Positions 16,683-24,658 of a stretch of 64,000 bases of DNA are shown in pieces (position 1 is the first letter of the stretch; each line of letters starts with the position of its first letter). Source of the stretch: Pseudooceanicola antarcticus (lineage in GTDB: Bacteria > Pseudomonadota > Alphaproteobacteria > Rhodobacterales > Rhodobacteraceae). The notes under the pieces were generated by a model. The model saw only the letters and a program-made list of their open reading frames with translations, did no database searches and had not been told where the DNA came from. Where the stretch lies: positions 248,001 through 312,000 of the forward strand of contig NZ_OBEA01000003.1 in NCBI RefSeq assembly GCF_900215355.1, given 5' to 3'. Position numbers and translations under genes: made by a program.

Positions 16683-17858
16683 TCAGGGGCGTTCCACGCA
16701 CATGGCGACGCCCATACCTCCGCCGATGCAAAGCGTGGCGAGGCCCTTCTTCGCCCCGCGCCGTTTCATCTCGAAGAGCAGGGTGTTCAGGACCCGGCAG
16801 CCGGAGGCGCCGATCGGGTGGCCGATGGCGATGGCGCCACCGTTCACGTTCACGATCGACGGGTCCCAGCCCATGTCCTTGTTGACCGCGCAGGCCTGGG
16901 CGGCGAAGGCCTCGTTCGCCTCGACCAGGTCCAGGTCGGTGGCCTTCCAGCCGGCCTTCTCCAGCGCCTTCTTCGAGGCGTGGATGGGGCCGACGCCCAT
17001 GATCGACGGGTCGAGTCCGGCGGTGGCGTAAGAGACGATGCGCGCCAGCGGCTCGATACCGCGCTTCTCGGCATCCTCGGCGCTCATCAGCAGCACTGCC
17101 GCGGCGCCATCGTTGAGGCCTGAGGCATTTGCCGCGGTCACGGAGCCGTCCTTGGCGAAGGCCGGACGCAGCTTCTGCATGGCTTCCAGGGTGGCGCCAT
17201 GGCGGATGTATTCGTCCTGGTCGACCACGGTCTCGCCCTTGCGGGTCTTGACGGTGTAGGCGACGATCTCGTCGACGAACTTGCCGGCCTTCTGGGCGGC
17301 CTCGGCCTTGTTCTGCGATGCGACGGCAAATTCGTCCTGCTGCTCGCGCGAGATCTGCCACTGGTTGGCGACATTCTCGGCGGTCTGGCCCATGTGGTAG
17401 CCGTTGAAGGCATCCCAGAGGCCGTCGCGGATCATCGAGTCGATATAGGACATGTCGCCCATCTTCTGGCCGTTGCGCAGGTTGGCCACGTGGGGAGACA
17501 TCGACATGTTCTCCTGGCCGCCGGCGGCGACCACTGCGGCGTCACCCAGCATGATGTGCTGCGCGCCAAGCGCCACGGCGCGCAGGCCCGAGCCGCAGAC
17601 CTGGTTGATGCCCCAGGCGGCGGATTCGATCGGCAGCCCGGCGTTCACATGTGCCTGGCGCGCCGGGTTCTGGCCCTGGCCCGCGGTCAGCACCTGGCCC
17701 AGGATGGTCTCGGAGACCTCGGATTTGTCGATGCCCGCGCGGGCGACGATCTCGGCCAGCACGGCGGCGCCAAGATCATGCGCCGGGACATTGGCAAAAG
17801 ATCCGAGGAAAGATCCGACGGGCGTCCGGGCCGCGGATGCGATTACGACATTGGTCAT
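16683..17858 (-). CDS. phaA: Acetyl-CoA C-acetyltransferase (beta-ketothiolase)
   Basis: 391-residue thiolase condensing two acetyl-CoA to acetoacetyl-CoA, the first step of polyhydroxybutyrate synthesis. The nucleophilic Cys 88 is in [11 protein letters not shown], the [10 protein letters not shown] motif supplies the His near residue 348, and [10 protein letters not shown] near the C-terminus holds the second Cys. All are intact and the length is exactly that of biosynthetic thiolases. The synthase phaC is not in this window. A GGAGG-type ribosome binding site precedes the ATG. Confidence 0.96.
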   Translation of the reverse strand: MTNVVIASAARTPVGSFLGSFANVPAHDLGAAVLAEIVARAGIDKSEVSETILGQVLTAGQGQNPARQAHVNAGLPIESAAWGINQVCGSGLRAVALGAQHIMLGDAAVVAAGGQENMSMSPHVANLRNGQKMGDMSYIDSMIRDGLWDAFNGYHMGQTAENVANQWQISREQQDEFAVASQNKAEAAQKAGKFVDEIVAYTVKTRKGETVVDQDEYIRHGATLEAMQKLRPAFAKDGSVTAANASGLNDGAAAVLLMSAEDAEKRGIEPLARIVSYATAGLDPSIMGVGPIHASKKALEKAGWKATDLDLVEANEAFAAQACAVNKDMGWDPSIVNVNGGAIAIGHPIGASGCRVLNTLLFEMKRRGAKKGLATLCIGGGMGVAMCVERP

Positions 17859-18013
17859 GTAGGTCCTCCACCTGTCGGGGCAGCAGCCGCCCCCTAAGGA
17901 CTGGATAACGCGAATGCCCTAACGTCTCAATGGCCCTGCGTGACGCAGGGGGCGGGGGGTGGCGAGCGCCCGCCTGTGTGACTTTCAGGTGCCGCGACCT
18001 TGGTCGCAGGTGC

Positions 18014-18835
18014 CTAGCCGGGCGCCGATTGCCAGGGGGGATGGATCGTCGGCGCACCGAAGAAGAAGCCCTGCAGGTATTCGACGCCGTTGTCGGCCAG
18101 CCAGGCCGCGTCCTGAGAGGTTTCGACGGCCTCGGCGACGGTGAACATGTCCAGCTGCCGCGCGATGACCAGCAGCGCCTGGGTCAGGACCTGGTTGTCG
18201 GGGTTGCCGGCGATGCCACGGGTGAACATCGCGTCGATCTTCAGGATGTCGAAGAAGAAGTCCTTCAGGTAGCGGAAGGACGTATGTCCCGCGCCGAAAT
18301 CATCCAGCGCGAAGGACACCCCCTGCGCCTGCATGTCGCGCATGAAGCAGGTCACGAGCTCTGGGATAACCATCGCAGAATGCTCGGTTATTTCGAGGAT
18401 CAGGCGTTCGCCGGCGGTGGGGTCGCGGGCCAGGCCGCGCTCAAGCGTGCGGGTCCAGCGCGGATAGCCGACAGAGCGCGCCGACATGTTGACCGCGATC
18501 CGCAGCTGGGGCTGCTCGGAGAGGGTCCGCAGGCCCATGTCCAGCGCGGCGCAGTCGATGAGCCGGCCGAGCTCGGTCCCCTCGATGGCGGGGATGAAAT
18601 CACGGGCGGGGATCATGCGGCCGGTGGGATCGAAAACGCGGATCAGCCCTTCGTGGAAGGCGACCTGGTCCGAGCCTGCGCGCAGCACGGGCTGATAGGC
18701 CAGGGCGATATCGCCGTCCTCCAGCGCCTGCGCCACCATCGAGATCGTGTCTGACTCCCGCGAGGTGACCGCCCAGGTCAGCGGATCTTCCATCCCGGCG
18801 GGGATGTCTTCCCATTTCACCTTGCCTCTGCCCAT
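18014..18835 (-). CDS. EAL-domain c-di-GMP phosphodiesterase (EAL only)
   Basis: 273-residue cytoplasmic protein consisting of about 55 N-terminal residues and one EAL domain. The signature is divergent (EGLIRV instead of EALLRW), but the expected catalytic residues seem present: YQP, E and R in EGLIR, N in AVNMSAR, E in LEITE, DD in LDDFGAG, K in ILKID, E in AEAVET, and Q in YLQGFFFG. It is therefore probably an active phosphodiesterase rather than a degenerate receptor. No membrane or GGDEF domain is present. ATG 18835 (MGRGKVKWEDIPAG) is preferred over an upstream start. It is divergent from tag. Confidence 0.88.
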   Translation of the reverse strand: MGRGKVKWEDIPAGMEDPLTWAVTSRESDTISMVAQALEDGDIALAYQPVLRAGSDQVAFHEGLIRVFDPTGRMIPARDFIPAIEGTELGRLIDCAALDMGLRTLSEQPQLRIAVNMSARSVGYPRWTRTLERGLARDPTAGERLILEITEHSAMVIPELVTCFMRDMQAQGVSFALDDFGAGHTSFRYLKDFFFDILKIDAMFTRGIAGNPDNQVLTQALLVIARQLDMFTVAEAVETSQDAAWLADNGVEYLQGFFFGAPTIHPPWQSAPG

Positions 18836-18897
18836 GGCATCCTGATTCCTGACCGGGTCTCCTTTTGGCGGAGGCTGTCTCAAGAAGGGGTTAAGCC

Positions 18898-19485
18898 GTG
18901 AATTTTCCCGAACCAAGCCGCTGCCCCTGGGCGGGCGCCGAGCCGATCTACCGCGCCTACCACGACGAGGAATGGGGCGTGCCCGAACGCGACAGCCGCG
19001 CGCTTTGGGAAAAGCTGATCCTCGACGGATTCCAGGCCGGGCTGAGCTGGATCACCATATTGAAAAAGCGCGATAATTTCCGCACCGCCTTCGAGGGGTT
19101 CGACCCCCATGCCGTGGCGGGTTGGGGCCCCGATAAGGTCGAGGCGCTGCTGCAGGATCCGGGCATCATCCGCCACCGGGGCAAGATCGAGGCCACCATC
19201 GGCAATGCCCGCGCCTGGGCCGAGATCGAGGCCCGCGAAGGCTTCGACCAGTACCTCTGGCGCTATGTCGACGGCGTGGCCCTGCAACCGCGCTACACCA
19301 CTCAGGCCGAGGTCCCGCCCAGCACCAAGCTCTCGGAGCAGGTGTCGAAGGACCTGAAACGGGAAGGCTTCCGCTTCGTCGGGCCCACCATCGTCTATGC
19401 CTTCATGGAGGCCTGCGGGCTGGTCAACGACCACCTGACCGGCTGCCATTGCCACGACCGCGTGGCGGCGATGAAGGCGGGCTGA
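18898..19485 (+). CDS. tag: DNA-3-methyladenine glycosylase I
   Basis: 195-residue base-excision repair enzyme that removes 3-methyladenine. The N-terminal CPWAG...YHDEEWGVP block and GFQAGLSWITILKKR are Tag signatures. The conserved Cys near the start and the His/Cys cluster at the end (GCHCHDR-type ending, LTGCHCHDR) form the structural zinc site. The start is GTG at 18898. It is divergent from the EAL gene with a 62-base gap. Confidence 0.95.
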   Translation: MNFPEPSRCPWAGAEPIYRAYHDEEWGVPERDSRALWEKLILDGFQAGLSWITILKKRDNFRTAFEGFDPHAVAGWGPDKVEALLQDPGIIRHRGKIEATIGNARAWAEIEAREGFDQYLWRYVDGVALQPRYTTQAEVPPSTKLSEQVSKDLKREGFRFVGPTIVYAFMEACGLVNDHLTGCHCHDRVAAMKAG

Positions 19486-19571
19486 GCGGCGCGCGCGGTG
19501 CTGTTTCACGGCTTTCGGCGAATCGGCTGGAGTCTGGTCGGGTTAACAAGGGTTTGGCGGCGAAATTGCCT

Positions 19572-19615
19572 GTCGGTATCGCGTCGGTACAACGTCGGTA
19601 TCACGTCGGTATTCT
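19572..19615. repeat. Four tandem 11-bp GTCGGTAnnnn repeats
   Basis: Copies start at 19572, 19583, 19594 and 19605, each beginning GTCGGTA and ending with a variable four-base tail (TCGC, CAAC, TCAC, TTCT). The 11-bp period places the cores on one face of the helix. The array lies between two GGTTAAC heptamers (19541-19547 and 19632-19638). It may be a protein-binding array or a dispersed intergenic element. Confidence 0.8.
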
Positions 19616-19703
19616 TGCGGTGCGGCGCCCCGGTTAACGGGCCGTGCGGAGGGTCGCGGCGCTGGCGCTCACCGATATCAGCCTGCGGCTGATGCCTCCG
19701 GCG

Positions 19704-19770
19704 GCAGTATTTTTGGCCGTCGGATAGAGGCAGGAGCTCTCTGTTCCCATCCGATGGCTGAAAATACTGC
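19704..19770. repeat. Imperfect 22-bp inverted repeat with 23-bp spacer
   Basis: Left arm 19704-19725 and right arm 19749-19770 match at 19 of 22 positions when reverse-complemented (arms begin GCAGTATTTT). This resembles intergenic palindromic elements common in Roseobacter-type genomes, which may act as terminators or repeats. It is followed by two hairpins, ATCCGC/GCGGAT (19777-19791) and GGGGGC/GCCCCC (19792-19806). Confidence 0.7.
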
Positions 19771-19994
19771 GGGGGGATCCGCGCAGCGGATGGGGGCAGA
19801 GCCCCCGCCTTGCCCTCGGCACCCGACAGGGCCAGACTGGCGGCGAACAGGCCTTCTCAAGATAGCTGTTGCTCAATATAATGAGCGCCAAGAACAGGGG
19901 GCGCGCGTGCGAATCCCGTGCCCCGGTCCATCATTCATCCGGCCAGCGCAGGTGCCCTTGGGGCGCCTTGGCCCCGAACCTGACAGGGAACCCC

Positions 19995-21380
19995 ATGAAC
20001 GAGATCTCGAACTCTCTGGTCGCGGCCGATGTCGCCCATTCGATGCACCCCTATACCAACATGCGCGCCCATGAGGCCAATGGTCCGATGATCATCACGC
20101 GGGGCGAGGGGGTTCATGTCTACGACGACAAGGGCAAGGAGTATATCGAGGGCATGGCGGGCCTCTGGTCGGTCGCCGTGGGTTTCTCGGAAACCCGCCT
20201 GAAGGACGCCGCCATGAAGCAGATGGAGGCGCTGCCCTATTACCACACCTTCGCCCACAAGGCGCATGAGCCCTCGATCCGCCTGGCCGAGAAGCTGGCC
20301 GAGATGACCCCCGAGGGGCTCGACCGCTGCTTCTTCACCAATTCGGGCTCCGAAGCCAATGATACCGTGATCAAGATGGTCTGGTACATGAACAACGCCC
20401 TCGGCCGCCCCGAGAAGAAGAAGTTCATCGCCCGCAACAAGGCCTATCACGGCATCACCATCGCCTCTGGCTCGCTGACCGGCCTGCCGGGCAACCACCG
20501 CGATTTCGACCTGCCGGCGATCCCGGTCACCCATGTGACCACGCCGCATTACTGGCGCTTCGCCGAAGAGGGCGAATCCGAGGCCGATTTCTGCGCCCGC
20601 CTGCTGAAGGAGATCGAGGATACCATCCTGGCCGAGGGCCCCGAGACCGTGGCCGCCTTCATCGGCGAGCCGGTCATGGGTGCCGGTGGTGTCATGGTGC
20701 CGCCCGAGGGCTACTGGGAAGGCGTCGCCGCCATCTGCAAGAAACACGATATCCTGCTGGTTGCCGACGAGGTGATCTGTGGGTTCGGCCGTTGCGGCGC
20801 CACCTTCGCCTGCGAGAAATTCGGCTTCACCCCGGATATCCTGGTGCTGTCGAAGCAGATCAGCTCGTCCTACATGCCGCTGGCGGCGATCATGGTGACC
20901 GACGCGGTCTATGACGCCATTGCCGACAACTCGGCCAAGATCGGCACCTTCGGCCATGGCTTCACCGGCTCGGGCCACCCCGTCGCCACCGCCGTGGGGC
21001 TGGAGAACCTGAAGATCATCGAAGAGAAGGGCCTGGTGGCCAATGCGGCCGCCCTGGAAGAGGCCTTCATCGGCGGCCTGCACGCCGCCTTCGACGATCA
21101 CCCGCTGGTCGGCGAGGTGCGCGGCACCGGGCTGATCGCCGGGATCGAGCTGGTGGCCGCCAAGACCGCCGCCTCGGCCTTCGATCCGGCCGCCAAGGTC
21201 GGTGCCAAATGCGCCGATTTCGCCGCTGAGGAAGGGCTGATCAGCCGTGCCGTGGGCGATGTCATGGCGCTTTGCCCGCCGCTGATCATCACCGAGGCCC
21301 AGATCAACCAGATCATCGAGCGCATGGGCCGTGCCCTGGACCGCACCCTGGATTGGGCCAAGGCCGAAGGGCTGGTCTGA
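19995..21380 (+). CDS. Class III (omega-type) PLP aminotransferase
   Basis: 461-residue fold-type I aminotransferase. It has NSGSEANDTVIKM (phosphate and PLP contacts, about 116-128), KAYHGIT, the PLP-pyridine aspartate in VADEVICGFGR (Asp about 258) and the PLP lysine in LSKQISSSYMP (Lys 287). This pattern fits the omega-transaminase/putrescine-pyruvate or taurine-type group using pyruvate or 2-oxoglutarate. Substrate is not decidable. ATG 19995 gives the usual N-terminus; upstream in-frame codons are repeat DNA. It ends in a strong terminator, and its position just before a hydrolase and an ABC importer suggests an amine or amino acid catabolic locus. Confidence 0.9.
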   Translation: MNEISNSLVAADVAHSMHPYTNMRAHEANGPMIITRGEGVHVYDDKGKEYIEGMAGLWSVAVGFSETRLKDAAMKQMEALPYYHTFAHKAHEPSIRLAEKLAEMTPEGLDRCFFTNSGSEANDTVIKMVWYMNNALGRPEKKKFIARNKAYHGITIASGSLTGLPGNHRDFDLPAIPVTHVTTPHYWRFAEEGESEADFCARLLKEIEDTILAEGPETVAAFIGEPVMGAGGVMVPPEGYWEGVAAICKKHDILLVADEVICGFGRCGATFACEKFGFTPDILVLSKQISSSYMPLAAIMVTDAVYDAIADNSAKIGTFGHGFTGSGHPVATAVGLENLKIIEEKGLVANAAALEEAFIGGLHAAFDDHPLVGEVRGTGLIAGIELVAAKTAASAFDPAAKVGAKCADFAAEEGLISRAVGDVMALCPPLIITEAQINQIIERMGRALDRTLDWAKAEGLV

Positions 21381-21407
21381 GCCCCTCGCGCAGCGGATGA
21401 AGTTCAG

Positions 21408-21440
21408 CGCGCCGTCCCTCGGGGCGGCGCGTTTTGCTTT
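21408..21440 (+). terminator. Terminator of the class III aminotransferase gene
   Basis: A 10-bp stem (CGCGCCGTCC with GGGCGGCGCG, including one G-T pair; loop CTCG) is followed by TTTTGCTTT, 27 bases after the aminotransferase stop. Confidence 0.75.
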
Positions 21441-21599
21441 CTCGTGGCCGGGCTTCGGGCTGACCTGCGGGCGGCCATGGTGGGCGGCCAGTGCGGGCGG
21501 GCAGGGCGCGCGGTGCGGTGGCCGCAGTTTACTTCGCCGGGCACTCTGGCCAATTTGTCGCCCGAGAGCCGCAGGACAGATAAGGGCAAGAGGCAGAGC

Positions 21600-22409
21600 A
21601 TGGGGATTGAAGCGGGAATCGACTGGGCCGATGCCTTCGACAACATGGGGCATGTGCCCGAGGCGGCGGCGCTGATCGCCCAGGGGGCCGAGGATGCGCA
21701 GGCCTTCCGCGAGGGGGCCGCGAACGCCTCTTTCGACCTGGCCTACGGGCCGGGGGCGCGGCAGAAGCTGGATCTCTTCCTGCCGGTGGGCAGGCCCAAG
21801 GGCCTGTCGGTCTTCCTGCATGGGGGCTACTGGCACAAGCTGTCGAAGGATCACTGGTCGCATATGGCCGCCGGGGCCCTGGCGCGGGGCTGGGCCATGG
21901 CCGTGCCCTCTTACACGCTGGCGCCCGAGGCGCGGATTTCCGACATGACGCGCGAGATGGCGCAGGCGGTGGCCTTCGCCGCCGCGCGGGTCGCGGGCCC
22001 CCTGCGCATCGCCGGCCATTCGGCGGGCGGCCAGCTGGCGCTGCGCATGGCCTGCAAGGGCGGGCCGCTGGCCCCCGAGGTGGCGGCGCGGCTCGTGCAG
22101 GTGGTCTCGATCTCGGGCCTGCATGACCTGCGGCCCCTGCGCCTGAGCCCGCTCAACGAGGTGCTGCGCCTGGACGAGGCCGAGGCCCGCGCCGAGAGCC
22201 CCGCGCTCTGCGAGCCCGTCGAGGGCGTGAAGGTCACGCTTTGGGTCGGGGGCGACGAGCGGCCCGAGTTCCTGCGACAGGCGGGCCTGATGTCCGAGGC
22301 CTGGGGTGGCACCCCGCGCCGGGTGATCGAGAATGGCCGGCACCACTTCGATGTGGTCGAGGGCCTGGCCGCCCCGGCCTCGCCGCTTGTCGAGGCCTTC
22401 CTGGGCTAG
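21600..22409 (+). CDS. Alpha/beta hydrolase, kynurenine-formamidase-like
   Basis: 269-residue hydrolase. The HGGYW motif (residues 74-78) is the oxyanion-hole signature of arylformamidase/AFMID-type enzymes. The nucleophile elbow is GHSAGG with Ser 141, and Asp in VGGDERPEF and His in ENGRHHFDVV complete a triad. It would cleave an N-formyl-aryl amide or ester; in tryptophan degradation this is N-formylkynurenine. The rest of that pathway is not adjacent. ATG 21600 follows a GGGCAAGAGGCA region. It sits between the aminotransferase and the Liv-type importer. Confidence 0.85.
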   Translation: MGIEAGIDWADAFDNMGHVPEAAALIAQGAEDAQAFREGAANASFDLAYGPGARQKLDLFLPVGRPKGLSVFLHGGYWHKLSKDHWSHMAAGALARGWAMAVPSYTLAPEARISDMTREMAQAVAFAAARVAGPLRIAGHSAGGQLALRMACKGGPLAPEVAARLVQVVSISGLHDLRPLRLSPLNEVLRLDEAEARAESPALCEPVEGVKVTLWVGGDERPEFLRQAGLMSEAWGGTPRRVIENGRHHFDVVEGLAAPASPLVEAFLG

Positions 22410-22440
22410 GCTTTGGATCCGGCGCAGGTTTTGCCTTGCA

Positions 22441-22463
22441 AGCCGGGCCATTGCCCGGTTTGA
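22441..22463 (+). terminator. Possible terminator of the hydrolase gene
   Basis: An 8-bp stem (AGCCGGGC with GCCCGGTT, including a G-T pair; loop CATT) is followed by TGATC, 31 bases after the hydrolase stop. The T-tract is poor. Confidence 0.45.
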
Positions 22464-22518
22464 TCTGCCCCGACAAGAGAGGGGGCCGAAACGGCCCTCC
22501 GCCAACGGGGAGACAGAA

Positions 22519-23670
22519 ATGAACCGCACCAAGCTGACCGCAGCGCTGATGCTGAGCGCCGCCATGGCGCCCGCCGCCCATGCCGAGACCCTGAAGATCG
22601 GTATCCTGACCACCACCTCCGGCCCGCCCGCCGTGCTGGGCGAGCATGCCCGCGACGGCGCCCTTCTGGCGGCCGAGCAGCTGGGCATGGTCGGCGGCAT
22701 GGAGACCGAGATCATCGTCGTCGACGCCGAGGGCAAGCCCGATGTGGCCGCCCAGAAGGCCCGCGAGCTGGTCGAGCGGGACGGCGTGCAATTCGTCATC
22801 GGCCCGATCTTCTCGAATGTCATGGGCGCCATTGCCGGGCCCGTCACCGAGAGCGCCTTCCTGCTGTCTCCGAACGCCGGTCCCTCGGTCTTCGCCGGTG
22901 AGAACTGCCACCCGAACCTCTTCGGCGTGGCCTACCAGAACGACCAGATGCCCACCGTCCTGGCCAAGCACATGAACGACACCGGCGTGGCCGATGCCTT
23001 CATCCTGGCGCCCAACTACCAGGCCGGCAAGGACAGCCTGAACGGCTTCAAGTCGGTCTTCGAGGGCACCGTCACCTCCGAGCTCTACGTGCCGCTGGGC
23101 CAGCTCGACTACCAGGCCGAACTGGCGCAGATCGCCGCGCTGCAGCCCTCGGCAGTCTATGCCTTCCTGCCGGGCGGCATGGGCGTGAACTTCGTCAAGC
23201 AGTACGACCAGGCCGGGCTGAAGGGCATTCCGCTGCTCACCGCCTTCACCGTCGACGAGACCACCCTGCCCGCAGAGCAGGACGCGGCGCTTGGCATGCT
23301 GTCGGGCGTCAACTGGTCGCCCTCGCTTGACGTGCCCGCCTCCAAGGAGTTCGTCGCGGCCTTCGAGACCAAGTACGACTATGTCCCGGCGCTTTACGCT
23401 GCCGGTGGCTACGATTCGATGATGCTGATCGACAGTGCCGTGAAGGCCGTGGGCAACGTGACCGACATGGACGCCCTGCGCAGCGCGCTGGAAGCGGCGG
23501 ACTTCTCCTCCGTGCGTGGCGAGTTCAGCTTCTCGTCCAACCACTTCCCGGTGCAGAACTTCTACCTGGCCGAGGCGGTGAAGCGCGAGGATGGCAAATA
23601 CGCCACCCAGATCGTCGAGACGGTCTACGAAGACTATGCCGACGCCTATGTCGACCAGTGCAAGATGTAA
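22519..23670 (+). CDS. ABC importer substrate-binding protein, LivK/type 1 periplasmic fold
   Basis: 383-residue secreted protein with a signal peptide (MNRTKLTAALMLSAAMAPAAHA). The mature protein begins TLKIGILTTTSG, the first beta strand of the type 1 periplasmic binding fold of LivK-like proteins. The central QFVIGPIFSNVMGA and FILAPNYQAGKD segments fit that fold. It is the first gene of a five-gene Liv-type importer. These systems take up branched-chain amino acids, amides, urea or aromatic acids, and the ligand is not readable here. A strong hairpin separates it from the permease genes. Confidence 0.9.
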   Translation: MNRTKLTAALMLSAAMAPAAHAETLKIGILTTTSGPPAVLGEHARDGALLAAEQLGMVGGMETEIIVVDAEGKPDVAAQKARELVERDGVQFVIGPIFSNVMGAIAGPVTESAFLLSPNAGPSVFAGENCHPNLFGVAYQNDQMPTVLAKHMNDTGVADAFILAPNYQAGKDSLNGFKSVFEGTVTSELYVPLGQLDYQAELAQIAALQPSAVYAFLPGGMGVNFVKQYDQAGLKGIPLLTAFTVDETTLPAEQDAALGMLSGVNWSPSLDVPASKEFVAAFETKYDYVPALYAAGGYDSMMLIDSAVKAVGNVTDMDALRSALEAADFSSVRGEFSFSSNHFPVQNFYLAEAVKREDGKYATQIVETVYEDYADAYVDQCKM

Positions 23671-23691
23671 CCATCCCTGAGGGGATGAACG

Positions 23692-23722
23692 GGGGCCGGG
23701 TCTGACCCGGCCCCTTCGTTTT
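23692..23722 (+). terminator. Intercistronic hairpin between binding protein and permease genes
   Basis: A perfect 10-bp GC-rich stem (GGGGCCGGGT with ACCCGGCCCC, loop CTG) is followed by TTCGTTTTC. It lies between the binding protein stop and the first permease. It could be a partial terminator or 3'-end stabiliser that keeps the binding protein more abundant than the membrane subunits. Confidence 0.7.
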
Positions 23723-23734
23723 CGGAGACCACCC

Positions 23735-24658
23735 GTGTTCAATCTCTTCCTGTTGCAGCTCTTGAACGGCGCGCAATTCGGTATCCTGCTGTTCCTTGTC
23801 GCCGCCGGGCTGACGCTGGTTTTCGGGATCATGGATTTCATCAACCTGGCGCATGGGGTGCTCTACATGGTGGGGGCCTACCTGATGGCCACCTTCGCGG
23901 GCATGACGGGCAATTACTGGCTGGGGCTGATGCTGGCGCTTCCGGCCACGCTGATCTTCGGGCTGGTGCTGGAATTCCTCGTTTTCCGAAGGCTTTACGA
24001 CCGATCACACCTGGACCAGGTGCTGGCGACCTTCGGGCTGATCCTGATGCTGAGCGAAGGGGTGCGCATCCTCTGGGGCTCGGCGCCGCTGAATGTCGAG
24101 ATGCCGGAGCTGCTGTCGGGGTCGGTGCCGCTGGCCGGGCCGCTGAAGTACCCGGTCTACCGCATCGCGGTGATCGCGGCGGGGCTGGCCAGCGCGGTGG
24201 GTCTCTGGGCGCTGATCAACCACACCCGCGCGGGCATGCTGCTGCGGGCGGGCGCCTCGAACCGGCCCATGGTGGCGGCGCTGGGCGTCGATATCTCGCG
24301 GCTCTTCATGCTGGTCTTCGCCGGTGGTGCCATGCTGGCGGGCTTTGCCGGCGCCATCGTCGCGCCGATCCTCTCGGTCGATCCCGGCATGGGAGAGAGC
24401 ATCCTGATCCTGACCTTCGTGGTCATCGTCATCGGCGGGGTGGGCTCGATCCGGGGGGCCTTCCTGGCGGCGATCCTGGTGGGGGTCGTGGACACCGTGG
24501 GCCGCACCTTCGGGCCGATCTGGCTGCGCATGGTGATGGACCCCTCCGCCGCCGCCCAGACCGGGCGCATGCTGGCGCCGATGCTGGTCTACCTGCTGAT
24601 GGCGGCCGTTCTGTTCTACTCGCCCACGGGTCTCTTCGGCCGGAGGGGCGCGAAATGA
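23735..24658 (+). CDS. livH: Branched-chain-type ABC permease LivH-like
   Basis: 307-residue integral membrane permease. Typical LivH features are GLTLVFGIMDFINLAHGVLYMVGAYL near the N-terminus and a VVIVIGGVGSIRGAFLAAILVG segment with the ATPase-coupling EAA-like loop. About eight or nine hydrophobic helices are visible. It starts with GTG at 23735. Its stop overlaps the next start by four bases (ATGA). Confidence 0.93.
   Translation: MFNLFLLQLLNGAQFGILLFLVAAGLTLVFGIMDFINLAHGVLYMVGAYLMATFAGMTGNYWLGLMLALPATLIFGLVLEFLVFRRLYDRSHLDQVLATFGLILMLSEGVRILWGSAPLNVEMPELLSGSVPLAGPLKYPVYRIAVIAAGLASAVGLWALINHTRAGMLLRAGASNRPMVAALGVDISRLFMLVFAGGAMLAGFAGAIVAPILSVDPGMGESILILTFVVIVIGGVGSIRGAFLAAILVGVVDTVGRTFGPIWLRMVMDPSAAAQTGRMLAPMLVYLLMAAVLFYSPTGLFGRRGAK

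Larger units (their letters stand above)
19486..19994. other. 509-bp gene-free, repeat-rich intergenic region
   Basis: No credible ORF. It contains four tandem 11-bp repeats flanked by two GGTTAAC sites, a long imperfect inverted repeat, and two short hairpins, each listed separately. The rest is leader of the aminotransferase gene. The last part (about 19866-19940) has a vaguely tRNA-like 3' end but does not fold as a tRNA. Confidence 0.7.

Noticed and set aside
17934-17950. CCCTGCG-TGA-CGCAGGG hairpin downstream of the EAL gene
   Set aside because: Stem without a T-run, so not called as a terminator.
18891-18905. TTAA half-site between the EAL gene and tag considered as a CtrA box
   Set aside because: The second half-site reads ATTT rather than TTAA; too poor to support.
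19572-19615. Tandem 11-bp repeats considered as a CRISPR array
   Set aside because: The unit is far too short, spacers are absent and no cas gene is near.
19900-19935. tRNA-like 3' end (GCGAATCCCGTGCCCCGGTCCA)
   Set aside because: The T-arm does not pair and no anticodon arm or matching acceptor strand is present.
19935-22847. 970-codon open frame on the minus strand
   Set aside because: Antisense to the aminotransferase, the hydrolase and the binding-protein gene; low-complexity shadow translation.
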